Numbered from the stretch's first letter, positions 23,617 through 34,984 are shown. The stretch is 64,000 bases of DNA from Diphasiastrum complanatum (GCA_029204225.1 CM055105.1:19131226-19195225); one strand, 5' to 3'. Numbers and translations: made by a program. The notes: generated by a model not told the origin, from the sequence alone.

Positions 23617-25308
23617 TCACCATATCCATGATAGTGCTTCTTTAATGTTGAAATCTTTGATGAACTTGAGAGCTTTGCACCATCCTAGCACCTCCAAAAT
23701 TGATTCCTTCCAATTTTCACGTAGATGCTTGACCTTGAGGCTTGCTCCTTCTTCATGTGCATGCTCCTTCATGAGAAAATAAAGATTTCTTCTTGATTTA
23801 TTAGGATCACAAAGATCTAACATCATGTTACCACGATCTAGAGAATTAGACTCATCCAAATTGGCAAGACTATGCATGCTATAATAACAAAGTGTTTGCC
23901 TCATATCTTCATGCTTGTCTACCATGCTAATTTCTGATCCAATGAGGCTAAATACTTCATTATGGAGATAAGTGTCTTTAGAAGATGATTCAATTACTCT
24001 CATAAAGAGTTTACAATTTGCCTGAATACAAATTTTCAAACTATGAGTGAACAAATCACTTTTGCTCTTACATGACTTAAGAGCATACATTTGATGAGAT
24101 AACCATTTGCTTTCTAATTGATTTATAATCAATTTCGACCTTTTAGGAATATCATCTATGTTCTCAAGAGAGACTTCATACTCAACTAGTATGGCTTTAC
24201 TCCAATTTTGAGATGCAATGATCTCACTAAAGCAGATTAATTTATCAAATGACATAAGAGAAGTAAGTATGAGATGTATACCACATGAGATATGCTCCTC
24301 TTTCCCTTGAGATGTGAGCCACATTGACTCACCCATATTTCTTGAGTTTCTTTTTGGAATCACAACTTGAGAAGATCTCTCCTCCTCAATCCTTGGCACA
24401 CTTGAACCTTGAGATGATTCTTTAAGATCCTCTTCATGGTGCTCCTTCTTGATGGAAATCCGAGACCGCCATTTCTCATAATGATCACAACAACTATGAC
24501 CACACAATATGCACTTCCTATGATTATCAAAATTACTTATGCTAGAAACATAAGTCCAAAAATCACCACAACTTGGCATGATTTTTCTAATATTGAAATC
24601 AAAAGGCATTTCCATCTCAATAAGGCCAACTACTTGCTTATGGATATAAGTGTCCACTTTGGATGCTTCACTTATATCCATAAGAAGTTTACAACTTGCC
24701 TTTAAGATTGAAAACTTACAATTTTCATCTTTATGAATGAACACATCATTCATGATCTTATTGAAACTAAAAGAATTTACATTATGTAGACATTTCCATT
24801 TCCTTGACTTCATAACTAATGTAAGCTTACAAGGAAAACATGCTTTGCTATACTTTAAGGCATCACACTCAACTAGTATTGCCTTAAGCCACCTTTGAGA
24901 TACAAAAATCCCTTCAAAGCAAAATAGATCTTCATAAGTTGACATGAGAGCATAAATGAAACTATTTTCATTTTGTGATTGCTCCTTATTCTTGATTGAT
25001 TTTTCTTGGATAATAACAAAAAGTTTGAACTTGTCCAAAGTTCCAAGCAAAATACTTTCCAAGGACATAAAATAAATCCAAGTTACTTTCATAAAAGTGA
25101 CATCTATCTTTGCATCTTGAACCAAACAATGCACTTCCAAATGAAAAATTTCAAAAGATTTGACATGTGTTGTGATGGACTCTTGAAGACAAATCTTGCA
25201 AGTCCTTGTGAGACTCCAAGCCTCATTCACCTTTCCACAAAGGAAACACCTTTCCTTGGACTTGTCCTTCCTGTATTTGCATTTCGAACTTGAAGCTCCA
25301 TCCTTCAC
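23617..25308 (-). CDS. 563-residue protein of unknown family inside the LTR element
   Basis: This is an uninterrupted frame filling the space up to about 140 bp from the polypurine tract. No known retroelement enzyme is recognisable. It is built of repeats. Residues 116-237 (LFCFEGIFVSQRWLKAILVE ... CKLLMDISEASKVDTYIHKQ) align with 345-464 (LICFSEIIASQNWSKAILVE ... CKLFMRVIESSSKDTYLHNE). A partial third copy lies at about 48-92, and the C-terminus (GWCKALKFIKDFN) looks like the start of another. CxxC pairs (CFLCGK and CKIC at 21-40; CILCGHSCC at 266-274) precede repeat blocks, suggesting zinc binding. A charged linker (IKKEHHEEDLKESS) separates modules. Function is unknown. It may be a gag-derived or captured host protein. 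Confidence 0.6.
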   Translation of the reverse strand: MKDGASSSKCKYRKDKSKERCFLCGKVNEAWSLTRTCKICLQESITTHVKSFEIFHLEVHCLVQDAKIDVTFMKVTWIYFMSLESILLGTLDKFKLFVIIQEKSIKNKEQSQNENSFIYALMSTYEDLFCFEGIFVSQRWLKAILVECDALKYSKACFPCKLTLVMKSRKWKCLHNVNSFSFNKIMNDVFIHKDENCKFSILKASCKLLMDISEASKVDTYIHKQVVGLIEMEMPFDFNIRKIMPSCGDFWTYVSSISNFDNHRKCILCGHSCCDHYEKWRSRISIKKEHHEEDLKESSQGSSVPRIEEERSSQVVIPKRNSRNMGESMWLTSQGKEEHISCGIHLILTSLMSFDKLICFSEIIASQNWSKAILVEYEVSLENIDDIPKRSKLIINQLESKWLSHQMYALKSCKSKSDLFTHSLKICIQANCKLFMRVIESSSKDTYLHNEVFSLIGSEISMVDKHEDMRQTLCYYSMHSLANLDESNSLDRGNMMLDLCDPNKSRRNLYFLMKEHAHEEGASLKVKHLRENWKESILEVLGWCKALKFIKDFNIKEALSWIW

Positions 25309-25323
25309 CTCGGCCCCCTTGCT

Positions 25324-25527
25324 TTAGTTCTCCTTGGATGGATTGGTCTTCTTTTTGTAGCATCTTGAGAAAATATATCTTCCCTTGTCACAAAGGTTGC
25401 ACTTAGGATCCTTTCTTTCCTTCAATAGGATGCCACCTATTGATGCCATGTGAATAAAAACCTGTGATATGATCCTACAAATGTAATTTGTGACTTTCAA
25501 GAGACTAGATTTGAACATCTTCAACAA
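25324..25527 (-). pseudogene. Gag zinc-knuckle remnant
   Basis: The frame ends with KCNLCDKGRYIFSRCYKK, which has the spacing of a CCHC knuckle (C-x2-C-x4-x-x4-C) with Tyr in place of His. It lies just upstream, in the same direction, of the 563-codon frame and is separated from it by one stop. This is where gag should end in a copia-type element. The upstream gag is not recognisable. Confidence 0.5.
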
Positions 25528-26578
25528 TCTAGAAGGATCTACAAAAGATCTAGCTCACAAACCTAAGAATCAATCTTCACAGTAATGACTAGTCACTTGG
25601 AAACTTTGCTTTGATCACTAAGACAAAAGCACACAATCTTTGAACCAATCTTCTATTGGACTCATCAAATACCAATGACTCTTTCTTTTGAAAGTTGAAA
25701 TGGATATGAAAAAGATTTGATACCTAGATTTTCCTTTTCACTTGACTAGTTCTCTCAACACTTGAGATTCTTGAACAAAAGATGGGTTTTGTTTCAAATA
25801 CATGAAAATCAAACTTAATCACTTCTTTTGGACTCACTCTTGACCCAAATAATCTCACACTTGAGATTTAGAATGAATTTGATTTGATTTGACAACAAAC
25901 TATACCACCAACTTTTCACAAAGCTTAAAAATTTAGACAACTAGAGATTCACAAAGATCTCAACCATGCATGAATACTCAAATATGGACTCCTCCTTATT
26001 CTAGACATCCAATGGGATCTCAAATTGACCCTCGCACTCTCACAAACAAAGTTGAATAGAACTAATTTGAGTTTCATACATACTATGTCAACTTTTGCTC
26101 AACAAATTGAATTCAATCACTCCTATTGGATTCCACCAATTACTCTACCTTTTAAGACTTGGAATGAAATTCAACATCAAAAGTTGTGATTTTTCTCACT
26201 AAGATATTGTGCTTCAAAGAGCTAATGCCACTTAGAAAGATTTGATCACTTAGGAGAAGACAAACTCTCCACCAATAACAACACAAAATGAGGTTCTAGA
26301 TCTTGCCCTCTACAAAGGAAGGAACTCTTAGAAAATTGGATCTCTCTCTACACATTTGTCATAGACACCTTAATGACTCTTTTAAAACATTACAATCACT
26401 CAAACAAATTGAGTAGGGTTGAACAATGTGACTTGGATCTCAATCTCTTTTCTAGAACTCTCAATTTAAGCCAATCTATGTCAAATTCTACAAAAGATTT
26501 GCATAGATGCTCTATATGCACTAGAAACTCTCAAAGGTTTCACTTGGAGGACAGATCCAAATATGTTTTCTAGCAAAT
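25528..26578 (-). other. Leader region of the nested element, non-coding
   Basis: Between the knuckle and the partial right LTR no protein is recognised. Loosely repeated phrases (CTATTGGACTCATCAAAT, CCTATTGGATTCCACCAAT, TTTTGGACTCACTC) recur at irregular spacing, suggesting worn tandem repeats. A clear primer site is not found next to the right LTR. Confidence 0.45.
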
Positions 26579-26767
26579 TGATGCTAGAAAACTAGTTTTT
26601 GGCCTTTTTAGCCACTAGAACTTGAATTAAATCATATGTACAACCTATATGATTATGGTACATGACAAGGACACTATTTTCACACATGGGAACAGGCTCC
26701 ACACATGTGTGTTTATCTATATACAAGATTTTTGACCTCTACCAAGCTTATTTTTGCATTTTTCACA
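26579..26767 (-). repeat. Partial 5' LTR of the nested element
   Basis: About 189 bp match the minus-sense start of the LTR at 23476-23290 with few differences. The remaining 640 bp of LTR are missing, so the 5' LTR was truncated or replaced. Confidence 0.75.
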
Positions 26768-26772
26768 AGGTC

Positions 26773-27149
26773 AATCTATTAGATCTAGAGATGTTGTTGG
26801 ACTCATACATAGTGATTTAGGTGGTCCTATGTAAACACCATCCCATGGTAGTTCCATCTACATTATCACCTTCATAGATGATTACTCTAGGTTTACTTCT
26901 GTAATGTTCATAAAGAACGAAGATGAAGCATTCAGTTGCTTCCAACAATTCAAAGCTGCAACAAAAGAACTAATAAGAAGGAAGATAAAGTGTCTAAGAT
27001 CAGATGGAGGTGGAGAGTACATCTCAAGAAATATCTTTCTGATAATGGCATTAAGCAAAAATTTACTACCACCTATATTCCTCAACAAAATGGAATAGCA
27101 AAAAGAAAGAACATAACTCTTCTTGAAGCTGCTAGATCTATGTTAAATC
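26773..27149 (+). pseudogene. Copia integrase core, right half of the split element
   Basis: Continues the copia frame broken at 22644: LIHSDLGGPM (first catalytic Asp), ITFIDDYSRF, CLRSDGGGEYIS (second Asp), then a frameshift and IKQKFTTTYIPQQNGIAKRK with the integrase tail LLEAARSML. The usual DDE residues can be seen, although the frame is broken. It ends abruptly at an LTR beginning at 27150. Confidence 0.82.
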
Positions 27150-27721
<572 letters not shown>

Positions 27722-27723
27722 GA

Positions 27724-27830
27724 AGTGCACTACCTCATTAGCCACCTTCGATGCTGCCACATATTTGGCTTCGCATGAGGATTGAGCTACAAGTGTTTGC
27801 TTTTTGCATATCCAACTGACTGTTGCTCTG
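27724..27830 (-). pseudogene. Copia RNase H scrap
   Basis: Minus strand reads TVSWICKKQTLVAQSSCEAK then YVAASKVANEVV, the conserved copia RNase H motif (SW.SKKQ..VALSS.EAEY.A). It continues without a stop from a proline-rich stretch that appears to be gypsy gag tail, so it is a fused fragment. Confidence 0.75.
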
Positions 27831-27899
27831 CATGCTATCAAACATCCTCCTGTCAATGGCATATTGTTCTGAAGATCCACCTTCCTGATCATTACGTAG

Positions 27900-29035
27900 C
27901 TCCATTGCTCAGCACTTCTGTAAGGTTCTGGTTCCATCAAATTGGCAGGAGGAGCGAAGTGCTTTGGTGGGGTAGGCAAGGTTGGACGCTCCGGATATCC
28001 AAGAGTAGATTGTCGTAGTCTTACTGCTGGATTGCCTCCATACTATGGATCTCGATATCCCATCTAGGCATACCATTGCTGAATCATCCGAGGGTTGAAG
28101 TTGCAAAAGGCAGTCTCATGGTTAGGTGAATTACACAGATGGCAAACACTGATTTCCATTCGTTTTTTCAATTGAGGACACTCGTTCACTGTGTGATTTC
28201 CTGTACAAATAGAACACCAGACATTTTCCCTGGTAGGAAAAGTCTTCGCAAACTTCTCAGGTTCCTTGTTGCTTCTCCGTGGAAATTTTCCAATGCTTTG
28301 ATCTTCTCATCAAATTGCAACTACAACTTTTCCATCTGTTTCTACTGGGTCTTCCCAAGTTTCTCGAACTCATTGAGCATCATTTTTGTAGTAGCATTGG
28401 CATTCGTTGATGCAATAGTGGTGGATGTCGTAGTAGTCTGCCCTGCTGTATAAGGCAACATACTGACATTCAGCTAATCATCTGAATCTTCATCCTCCTC
28501 CGAATTGCATCATCCATCGCATTTTGCAAAAGTGCGTACTCATTATGGCGTTTCAGTTCATGTCGGATCCGTTTAGGTAAACTTGACAAAAACCACATAA
28601 TCATGGCATTTTCATTAATCAGCTCAGGCTCACATTCAGATCTAAGACGTTTCACCCTTTCGATGTAATCTCAAACCATTTCCCACTTTTCCATTTTAAT
28701 TTTACTTAAAAGTAGGAAAGGGTCTTCCATAAACTTTTGCGGTTTGAACCGTGTGATAAGGGCTCATTTAACAACCTCCCAATCTGTACGCTCAGTTTCA
28801 TCTTGGTTATAGTACCAATCTTGTGTTGCGCCTGTTAAGGCCATAGGAAACAGCTTAAGTTTATCTTGAGGATAAATCTCACCATAGACTTCACAGCATT
28901 CAGCATAGATCTGAAGAGATCGAATGGATCTATTAATCCATTATATTTGGGTAGATCTAATCGGAGTGCTCTTCTAGCAATAATTGGATTGACCTCCTGT
29001 GGAGCACCTCCAGGAGCAGCTCCAAAGGCAGCCAT
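27900..29035 (-). pseudogene. Ty3/gypsy gag of the tRNA-Asp element, copy B
   Basis: Gag starts MAAFGAAPGGAPQEVNP at 29035 and reads LDLPKYNGLIDPFDLF, then LTGATQDWYY, WEVVK, ALITRFKPQKFMEDP, YIERVKRLRSECEPE and MIMWFLSSLPKRIRHELKRH. It ends with two CCHC knuckles (CSICTGNHTVNECPQ and CHLCNSPNHETAFC) at about 28,090-28,190. At least two stops and a shift break it. It lies about 1.2 kb downstream (minus sense) of the primer site at 30227, so it is the gag of that element. A Pro-rich tail leads into unrelated RNase H, and pol is missing. Confidence 0.82.
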
Positions 29036-30226
29036 TTAGATCAAATTGATAATGTGATTGGATATAGATTTTTTCAAAAACTATCTCAGATTAGATCTGC
29101 TAGCTCTATTCCACTTTTCAAGAATCTGATTCTGTATGATGAAAAACTACCCGAAATTCGATCAACAATACTTCTCAAAAATGATAATTCTCTCAGATTC
29201 CAATTCAGAATATATCAGATCTAATTCAAATTTGACAGAGACTTAATTTGGAAAATCAGAAACTAAAAATAGGACTGGCGAAGGTTATCTAGGAAAAGTT
29301 TAGCTCGGGAAAGGTTCAACAGTGCTATTTTGGAATAAAAACTCTCTGAACACTTTTCTGGCAATTTTTTGGGAAATAACCTTCGCCGATTTCTCAGATG
29401 AAAGATCTGACACAGATAAAACTATAGACAACCGGACAAAGGTTCCTGAAAATACAGTTTTTGTGATCTGGCGAGAGTAAAAATCAAGATTTTTTGTGAT
29501 CTGATCAAGATAAATCTTCACTGAACTCGAAAATAGTATTTTTATAAAAATAGAATGTTCTGGAAACTCGACGAAAATTCTGGCGAAGGATCAAGAGTAA
29601 TATTGGTAATTTTGCAAAAAAGTGACTTTTTTGACAAAAAGATGACAATATGACAACTGATCCTCTGAAAACCTTTCTATTTTTGGTATTATTCTTCGTT
29701 GACATGGCAGTAGATAGATCTGAATCACATCTAAGCACAGTGAATTGGGCGAAGTTTTCTTTTCTGTATTTTTTAGGATTTTGATAATTTTTGGTGTTTT
29801 TTGGTGGTTTTTCTGATGTTTCTGGAAATCTGCTTAGAATTAATCTTCGCCCTTCAAACTGAAGGTTATGTAAACAAAACCGAAGGTGTCTGCAACTCGG
29901 CAAAGGTTTCTTGAAAGAGAGTAAAAAGTTCTAGGCTCTGATGACGCTTTTTGTCTCTTTTTGATCAAATTTGACAGATTTGACCGATTTTTGTTATTTT
30001 CTCTGATATCTCAGATCCAAATGGATCTTAAGATTAGTGATCTGAATAGCTTTCCCTGTTTAATAATCAGATTAGATTTCAAACAAGCAAATCCACTCAA
30101 AATCTAGCAAAATCAATCCCAAACTATCCCTACAATGCAGTTTTAACACTATTCATGCCACGACAAGATGCCTAATGCAAACTAACCATCAGCCAAACAT
30201 GCGGCAAACTGAAAAATTGGCGTAGC
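29036..30226 (-). other. 5' leader of gypsy copy B
   Basis: AT-rich, non-coding leader between primer site and gag. The first 100 bases after the primer site (to about 30,135) match the leader of copy A at 1541-1625. Recurrent GGCGAAGG/CTTCGCC words are scattered through it. Confidence 0.6.
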
Positions 30227-30244
30227 TCCCCGGCAACGGCGCCA
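30227..30244 (-). other. Retrotransposon primer-binding site (tRNA-Asp type)
   Basis: Minus strand TGGCGCCGTTGCCGGGGA, complementary to the 3' end of plant tRNA-Asp, 4 bases after the LTR end at 30249. Identical to the plus-strand site at 1523. Confidence 0.85.
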
Positions 30245-30248
30245 AAAT

Positions 30249-30999
30249 TGTAGTGGGTTTCTTTCCTTGCCTAACCTGAATCCAAGATCTAGTCAATCTA
30301 GCATCAAAGAGATGGAGTTAGTTGTCACGCGGAGGTTCGTTCCCATGAGAGCGATAGTATAGTTCAGATTTCAACATGAATGGAGGATCTAACACTAACA
30401 TCCATTAACACTAAGCATTAACACTACATCCATTAACCCTACTTCCATTAACCCTAAATCCACAACAATGATAGAAGCTTACTCTTCTCTCTCTCCCTTT
30501 CTCTCTCACAAAAAGCATAAGAAATAGCAATCCCAATAATGATCAAATCCAACAATTAGCAAAATCCAAAGAAAGCATGAGAAATGGAGGAAAAGAAAGG
30601 AAGAGCAAGGACATTCATCAATCCATTTGTAAAGATAACCAATCTGCTTTATTGAAATGAGGAAATGAACATGAGGAGCAACTCGAGTTGGTCCCTTTTT
30701 ATAGTAGAGAGGAGGACCCTGGCCTCTGAATCCTATTGGTCCAGTCTTGCCTCTCTTTTTATTCAAATTTAAAAAAGTGTGGGAACCATCAAAATTGGAG
30801 GGAAACCCAACTTTATTCACTAACTTGACATTTTGGCCATGCGACATCAAAAGTCCCGCAAAAAGGCCTAAAGTCCTTTTATTAACATTCTAATTAATCA
30901 AATAACTATGTAATCATCGGGTTGGACTTACACACACAACATCCTTCTCACTTATTAACTAGCATTAGGGTTGTCTTGGGATCCGCAAACCCTCCAACA
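30249..30999 (-). repeat. Ty3/gypsy LTR, copy B
   Basis: The minus strand starts TGTTGGAGGGTTTGCGG and ends CCACTACA, 751 bp. It is the partner in family of the plus-strand LTR at 792-1518, but lies about 30 kb away in opposite orientation. With its primer site, leader and gag on the left it is the 5' LTR of a truncated element inserted into the gypsy element to its right. Confidence 0.85.
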
Positions 31000-31000
31000 G

Positions 31001-33445
31001 TTATGCGAGGACAGTTGTGTGGTAGAGATGTTCAGGTTCTATTTGACATTGGGTCCTCTCATAATGTGTTGAATTCAACTTTGGTACGGAAGTTAGGTGT
31101 GAATACTCAACCATCCCAGTACCAGTACACAGTGGAAATGGCTGATGGAAAGGGTACAGAGATTTGGGATAAGAGGGTTGTGGGCATTTCACTAACTGTA
31201 CAAAGTTACACATAAGAGTTGAATTTTGAAATAACACGGCTTGTGCGGTTTGATGTGGTGTTGGGCATTTGTTGGCACACAATGCGGGAGCCACACATAG
31301 CCTGGGATACTCATGTGTATGAGTTCCAGTTTGATGGTGTGATGCATTCCCTTCGTGGTGAGCGGGATGTGCCTCCTGGACCGCTTGTTTCAGCTACGCA
31401 GTTGCGTAGGATCCATTGTGAGTACATGTGTGTTTGCTTTCTACTTGATATGTCTACTAATACTAGTCAGAGTAGCATGCAGTGTGTGTAAACCAGTACT
31501 ATTGCCAGTTTGGATCAAGAGATTAGGAGAGAGTTTTCATATGTGTTCATAGATGATCTTCCATCTGTTTTACCTCCTAAGAGGAATGTTGAACATAAGA
31601 TTGAATTAATACCCGGATCGTCCTGTCAATAGACATCCTTACAGAATAAGTCTTAAGGAGAAAGAGGAAGTGAGATGGATGGTCGATGATTATCTGGCCA
31701 AGGGGCAGATACGGCCTAGTTATTTCCCTTTTGCCTCTCCAATCATTCTTGTAAAAAAGAAGGATGGATCATGGCGTATGTGTGTGGATTATCAAGGTTT
31801 GAACAAGATAACTGTTAAACATCGATATCCTATGCCACGTATAGATGATTTGCTTGATGCCTTGTCAGGTGCCAATGTGTTCAGTAAAATAGACCTGAAG
31901 AGTGGATACCATCAGGTTAGAGTTCGTGAAGAGGATGTATACAAGACTGCCTTCAAAACTCGGTTCAGTCACTATGAGTATCTTGTGATGCCATTTGAAT
32001 TGACTAATGCCCCAGCTACATTCATGATGATGATGAATGATGTGCTCAGACCGTATATGGGTAAATTTGTCGTAAACTTTGTTGATGACATTCTGACTTA
32101 CAATGCAGGTGAGGTCAAGCATATGGCTCACCTTAGGATTGTGTTGTCTACTTTGAGGGAGAACACTTTGTTTGCCAATAGTAAAAAAAGTGAATTGTTT
32201 AAAAAAGAGATTGAGTATCTTGGTCATATAGTGTCTGCTGATGGAGTAAGACCAGATCCTAAGAAGGTTGCTGTGATCATTGTGTGGCATGTACCAGCTG
32301 ATTTGACAGCACTCCGTTCTTTTCTTGGATTGGCAGTATTCTATCGAAAATATGTTAAGAAATACTCCTATATTGCAGCACCTTTGACTGATTTGACTCA
32401 AAAGAATAGATTTGGTAAGTGGACTGATCTGCAGCAAGCAAGCTTTGATCAGTTGAAGCAAGCTATTGCTGAGTGCGTCACTTTAAAGATTGTAGACTCT
32501 CAAAAGCCCTATGTTATAGATACGGATGCTAGTGACATTGTTGTGGGAGCTGTTCTGATGCAAGAGGGTAGGCCTGTAGCCTTTGAGAGCAAGAAGCTCA
32601 ACCCTACTCAGAAAAATTATCCAACTCATGAGAAGGAGTTGTATGCCATAGTTCATGCATTAAAGGCATGGAGGCATTATCTGTATGGATCGAAATTTGA
32701 GGTATTCACTGATCATGATACCTTGAGATACTTTGTAAGCAGCCAGACCTTAGAGGCCGACAAGCCAGATGGTCTGAGTTCATGCAGGAATTCCTAATGG
32801 AGATTTGATACAAGAAAGGTGCCGAGAATCGTGTGGCAGATGCACTATCTCGTGTGGTGTATCAGATGTCATTTGTAGTCATTGAAAATGTCTTATTGTC
32901 TAAGATAACAAAGGCTCAGCAGGAAGATCCTCACTGTAAGAAAGTGCAACAGGAGGTGAGTCATGGCCATGCAAAGTCTCAAAAGGAGAGCTCTTCTACC
33001 TTGGTTCGCACCTATCTTAAGTATTCCATAGAAGATGGAATAATGATGAGAAATGGCAAGGCTCTTATTCCAGCTTGTGAGGTGCTGCAAAAGAGGATCT
33101 TGCATCTCTGTCACGATAGGCCTAGTGCTGGTCATCCTGGTGTGGATAGGACCTATGAGATGATATGACGTAACTTTTGGTGGTCGAGACTTAAGAAAGA
33201 AGTAAACCACTATGTGACACATTGTTTTAAGTGTCAAGTTAATAAGGCTGAAATGATTAAAGTGCCTGGATTATTACGCTCGTTACCTATACCAGAAGGG
33301 AGATGGGAGAGTGTTTCCATGGACTTTATTACATGTTTACCGCATACGCAGCAGCAACATAATGCTATCCTAGTTGTGGTTGATAGACTCACAAAAATGG
33401 CTCATTTTATCCCAACTAGTAATAATATTGATGCACCTGGTTACA
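31001..33445 (+). pseudogene. Ty3/gypsy protease-RT-RNase H-integrase N-part
   Basis: Protease (VLFDIGSSHNVLNSTLVRKL; D-I-G for D-S-G), then RT from about 31,640 (PSYFPFASPIILVKKKDGSW, FVDDIL catalytic motif), RNase H (VIDTDASDIVVGAVLMQEGR, FTDHDTLRYF), the integrase zinc finger (HLCHDRPSAGHPGVDRTY ... CFKCQVNK) and the first integrase part ([24 protein letters not shown]). Stops or shifts occur at about 31,213, 31,489, 31,630, 32,797 and 33,168. The frame is cut after NNIDAPG at about 33,443. The missing remainder, beginning YIQRVFRLHGLPRSIVSDRD, is found reversed at 44,970. Confidence 0.9.
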
Positions 33446-34984
33446 AGAATAATGATCATGCCATCATGAGATCTTATGTACAAGGATGGATCATAGGCAC
33501 TCATTACAAAATTGATGGAAATGAGAAAATAGTTTAGCCTAGAGTACCATGCTCTAGGTGCTTGCTTGAGCCCATAAAGGATCTTCTCTCCAATGGAAGC
33601 TAACTCCCTATTGAGAGACTTGGTTAAATTAGGACCCTTTTTGGACTCAAAAAGGGCCTCTTCCTTGTCTAAACGTGTTTGCTAATTACGATTAATTAAC
33701 CCACTAATTGTCCTATGTGGCAGTTCACCATGGGTTTATCATGGGTTAACTCACATTTCAATAGGCTTCACTTAGGGCCTAGTGTAATATAACAAGGACA
33801 AATGATTTTAATGTTATCTAAAATCTTGAATCCAATATGACTTTCAAATTTCACGGCCTTCAAAAGTCGTTTTTAATAACTCAGAATGTCAGAAAAGGGG
33901 GCCCAATATTTCATTGGGCCCCCATATTGAAAAAAAATTTCAAAAAAAAAAGTTGGGGGCGGGGGGGGGGGGGGGGTGGGGGGGGGGGGGTGGGGAGGGG
34001 GGATTGAGGTACAAACCCCCACCTCCCTTGGTAGTACACCCCCCCCCCCCCCCCCGATCCCCCTTGTGTACCCTCTCCCAGCCCCCTTTGCCCACTGGCT
34101 GCGCTGTCCAGCGAGCCCCCCACCTTCCTCCCTCCGGGCCGCTGACATGAGTGAGGGCGCAAGACCGGGAGGGATCCACGCGCCCCCCCCCCCCCTTCCT
34201 CCACATCTTCTTGCACGGCCATTGAGGAGGGGAGGGGTAGACGTCGTGTCACCAGCCCACGCGCACCCAGGGGAGCCGGTGCCTCGAAGTGGGTTGGGGC
34301 CCCTTTTTTGACATTATAAGTTATTAAAAACAACTTCTGAAGGCCGTGAAAAAATAGCTATATTTTCATTTAAATTTGAACTTGAGCCATGTCCTATCAT
34401 CATTATTATGGGTTGAGGAAGTAGAGTTAGAAGAGAGTTAGTGGGTGGGTTAGGATTAGAGATCTAATTTACACCATTGGATGTGCCATGTCATATGGAC
34501 CATTCCATCTCAGTTGTCACTCTCTTATTGGTACACATGTCGTCATTAACACTAATTATAATTAGTGAAGAGGCCCTTTTTGAGTCCAAAAAGGGCCCTA
34601 ATAGGCTTAGCACATAAACCTGTGCACTCTCATCACTTCTCTTCATGCTTTGCAGAATATGATTCCTAAGCATGAAAACCCTTGAAGTGTTACTAGACTC
34701 ATAGATTGATCTTAGAGATTCCATGTCTCTTTAGCACTGGTACAGGTTGATACTTCTCTCAATAAATCATTGCTTACATTCATCTTCACATAGTGAAGTG
34801 CAAGCCTAGATCTTCTTTTGTATTTAGCTAACTCTTGTTCTAGAGATTCATCTTTCTCATCAATCAAAAACTCATAGAGATCCTGGAGCACCATGAGTGA
34901 CTCCATCCTCACTTTCCAAATAGCATAATTAGCAGAATTTAACCTCTCACTAGCTTCCAGAAGGTATGCTCCAGCAGATCCCAT
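33446..34984 (-). pseudogene. Copia gag fused to an RT fragment, split by a foldback element
   Basis: Gag begins at 34984 (MGSAGAYLLEASERLNSANY, AIWKVRMESLMVLQD, ETWNL) and runs to SDESAQVYV near 34,605. The 973-bp inverted-repeat element follows, then gag-like [13 protein letters not shown] at about 33,620. This is joined directly to [36 protein letters not shown]. Protease, integrase and the first part of RT are deleted at the [10 protein letters not shown] join. RT is cut at about 33,446, and its continuation (YIDDIILSGNDLDGIRD) is on the plus strand at 44,984. Confidence 0.82.
33629..34601. mobile_element. 973-bp foldback/TIR element with G-rich core
   Basis: Outer arms 33629-33664 and 34567-34601 are inverted copies. 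Each contains its own palindrome, CCCTTTTTG-GACT-CAAAAAGGG. Inner arms 33851-33904 and 34296-34349 are also inverted copies about 54 bp long. The core, 33,905-34,295, is GC-rich with runs of up to 18 G (33,960-34,002) and 18 C (34,037-34,055). No transposase is present. It sits inside copia gag. Flanking target duplications were not found. The superfamily is unknown. Confidence 0.7.

Larger units (their letters stand above)
22645..26767 (-). mobile_element. Non-autonomous LTR retrotransposon nested in copia
   Basis: The insertion is bounded by a 5-bp target duplication AGGTC (22640-22644 and 26768-26772). It starts TGTGCAAAAAG and ends TTTTTCACA on the plus strand, i.e. TG...CA ends. In minus sense the 3' LTR is 23476-22645, directly preceded by a polypurine tract TTTGAGGAGGAG. 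The same tract and LTR start (GAGGAGGAG then TGTGAAAAAT) follow the RNase H of the autonomous copia at 45 kb, so that family probably mobilises it. There is no protease, integrase, RT or RNase H inside. Instead it carries a zinc-knuckle remnant and a 563-codon frame. Confidence 0.85.

Noticed and set aside
31865-32461. 198-codon minus-strand frame
   Set aside because: Antisense shadow of the well-supported gypsy RT on the plus strand.
33873-34333. Glycine- or proline-rich frames over the G/C runs
   Set aside because: Products of homopolymer G and C runs inside the foldback element.
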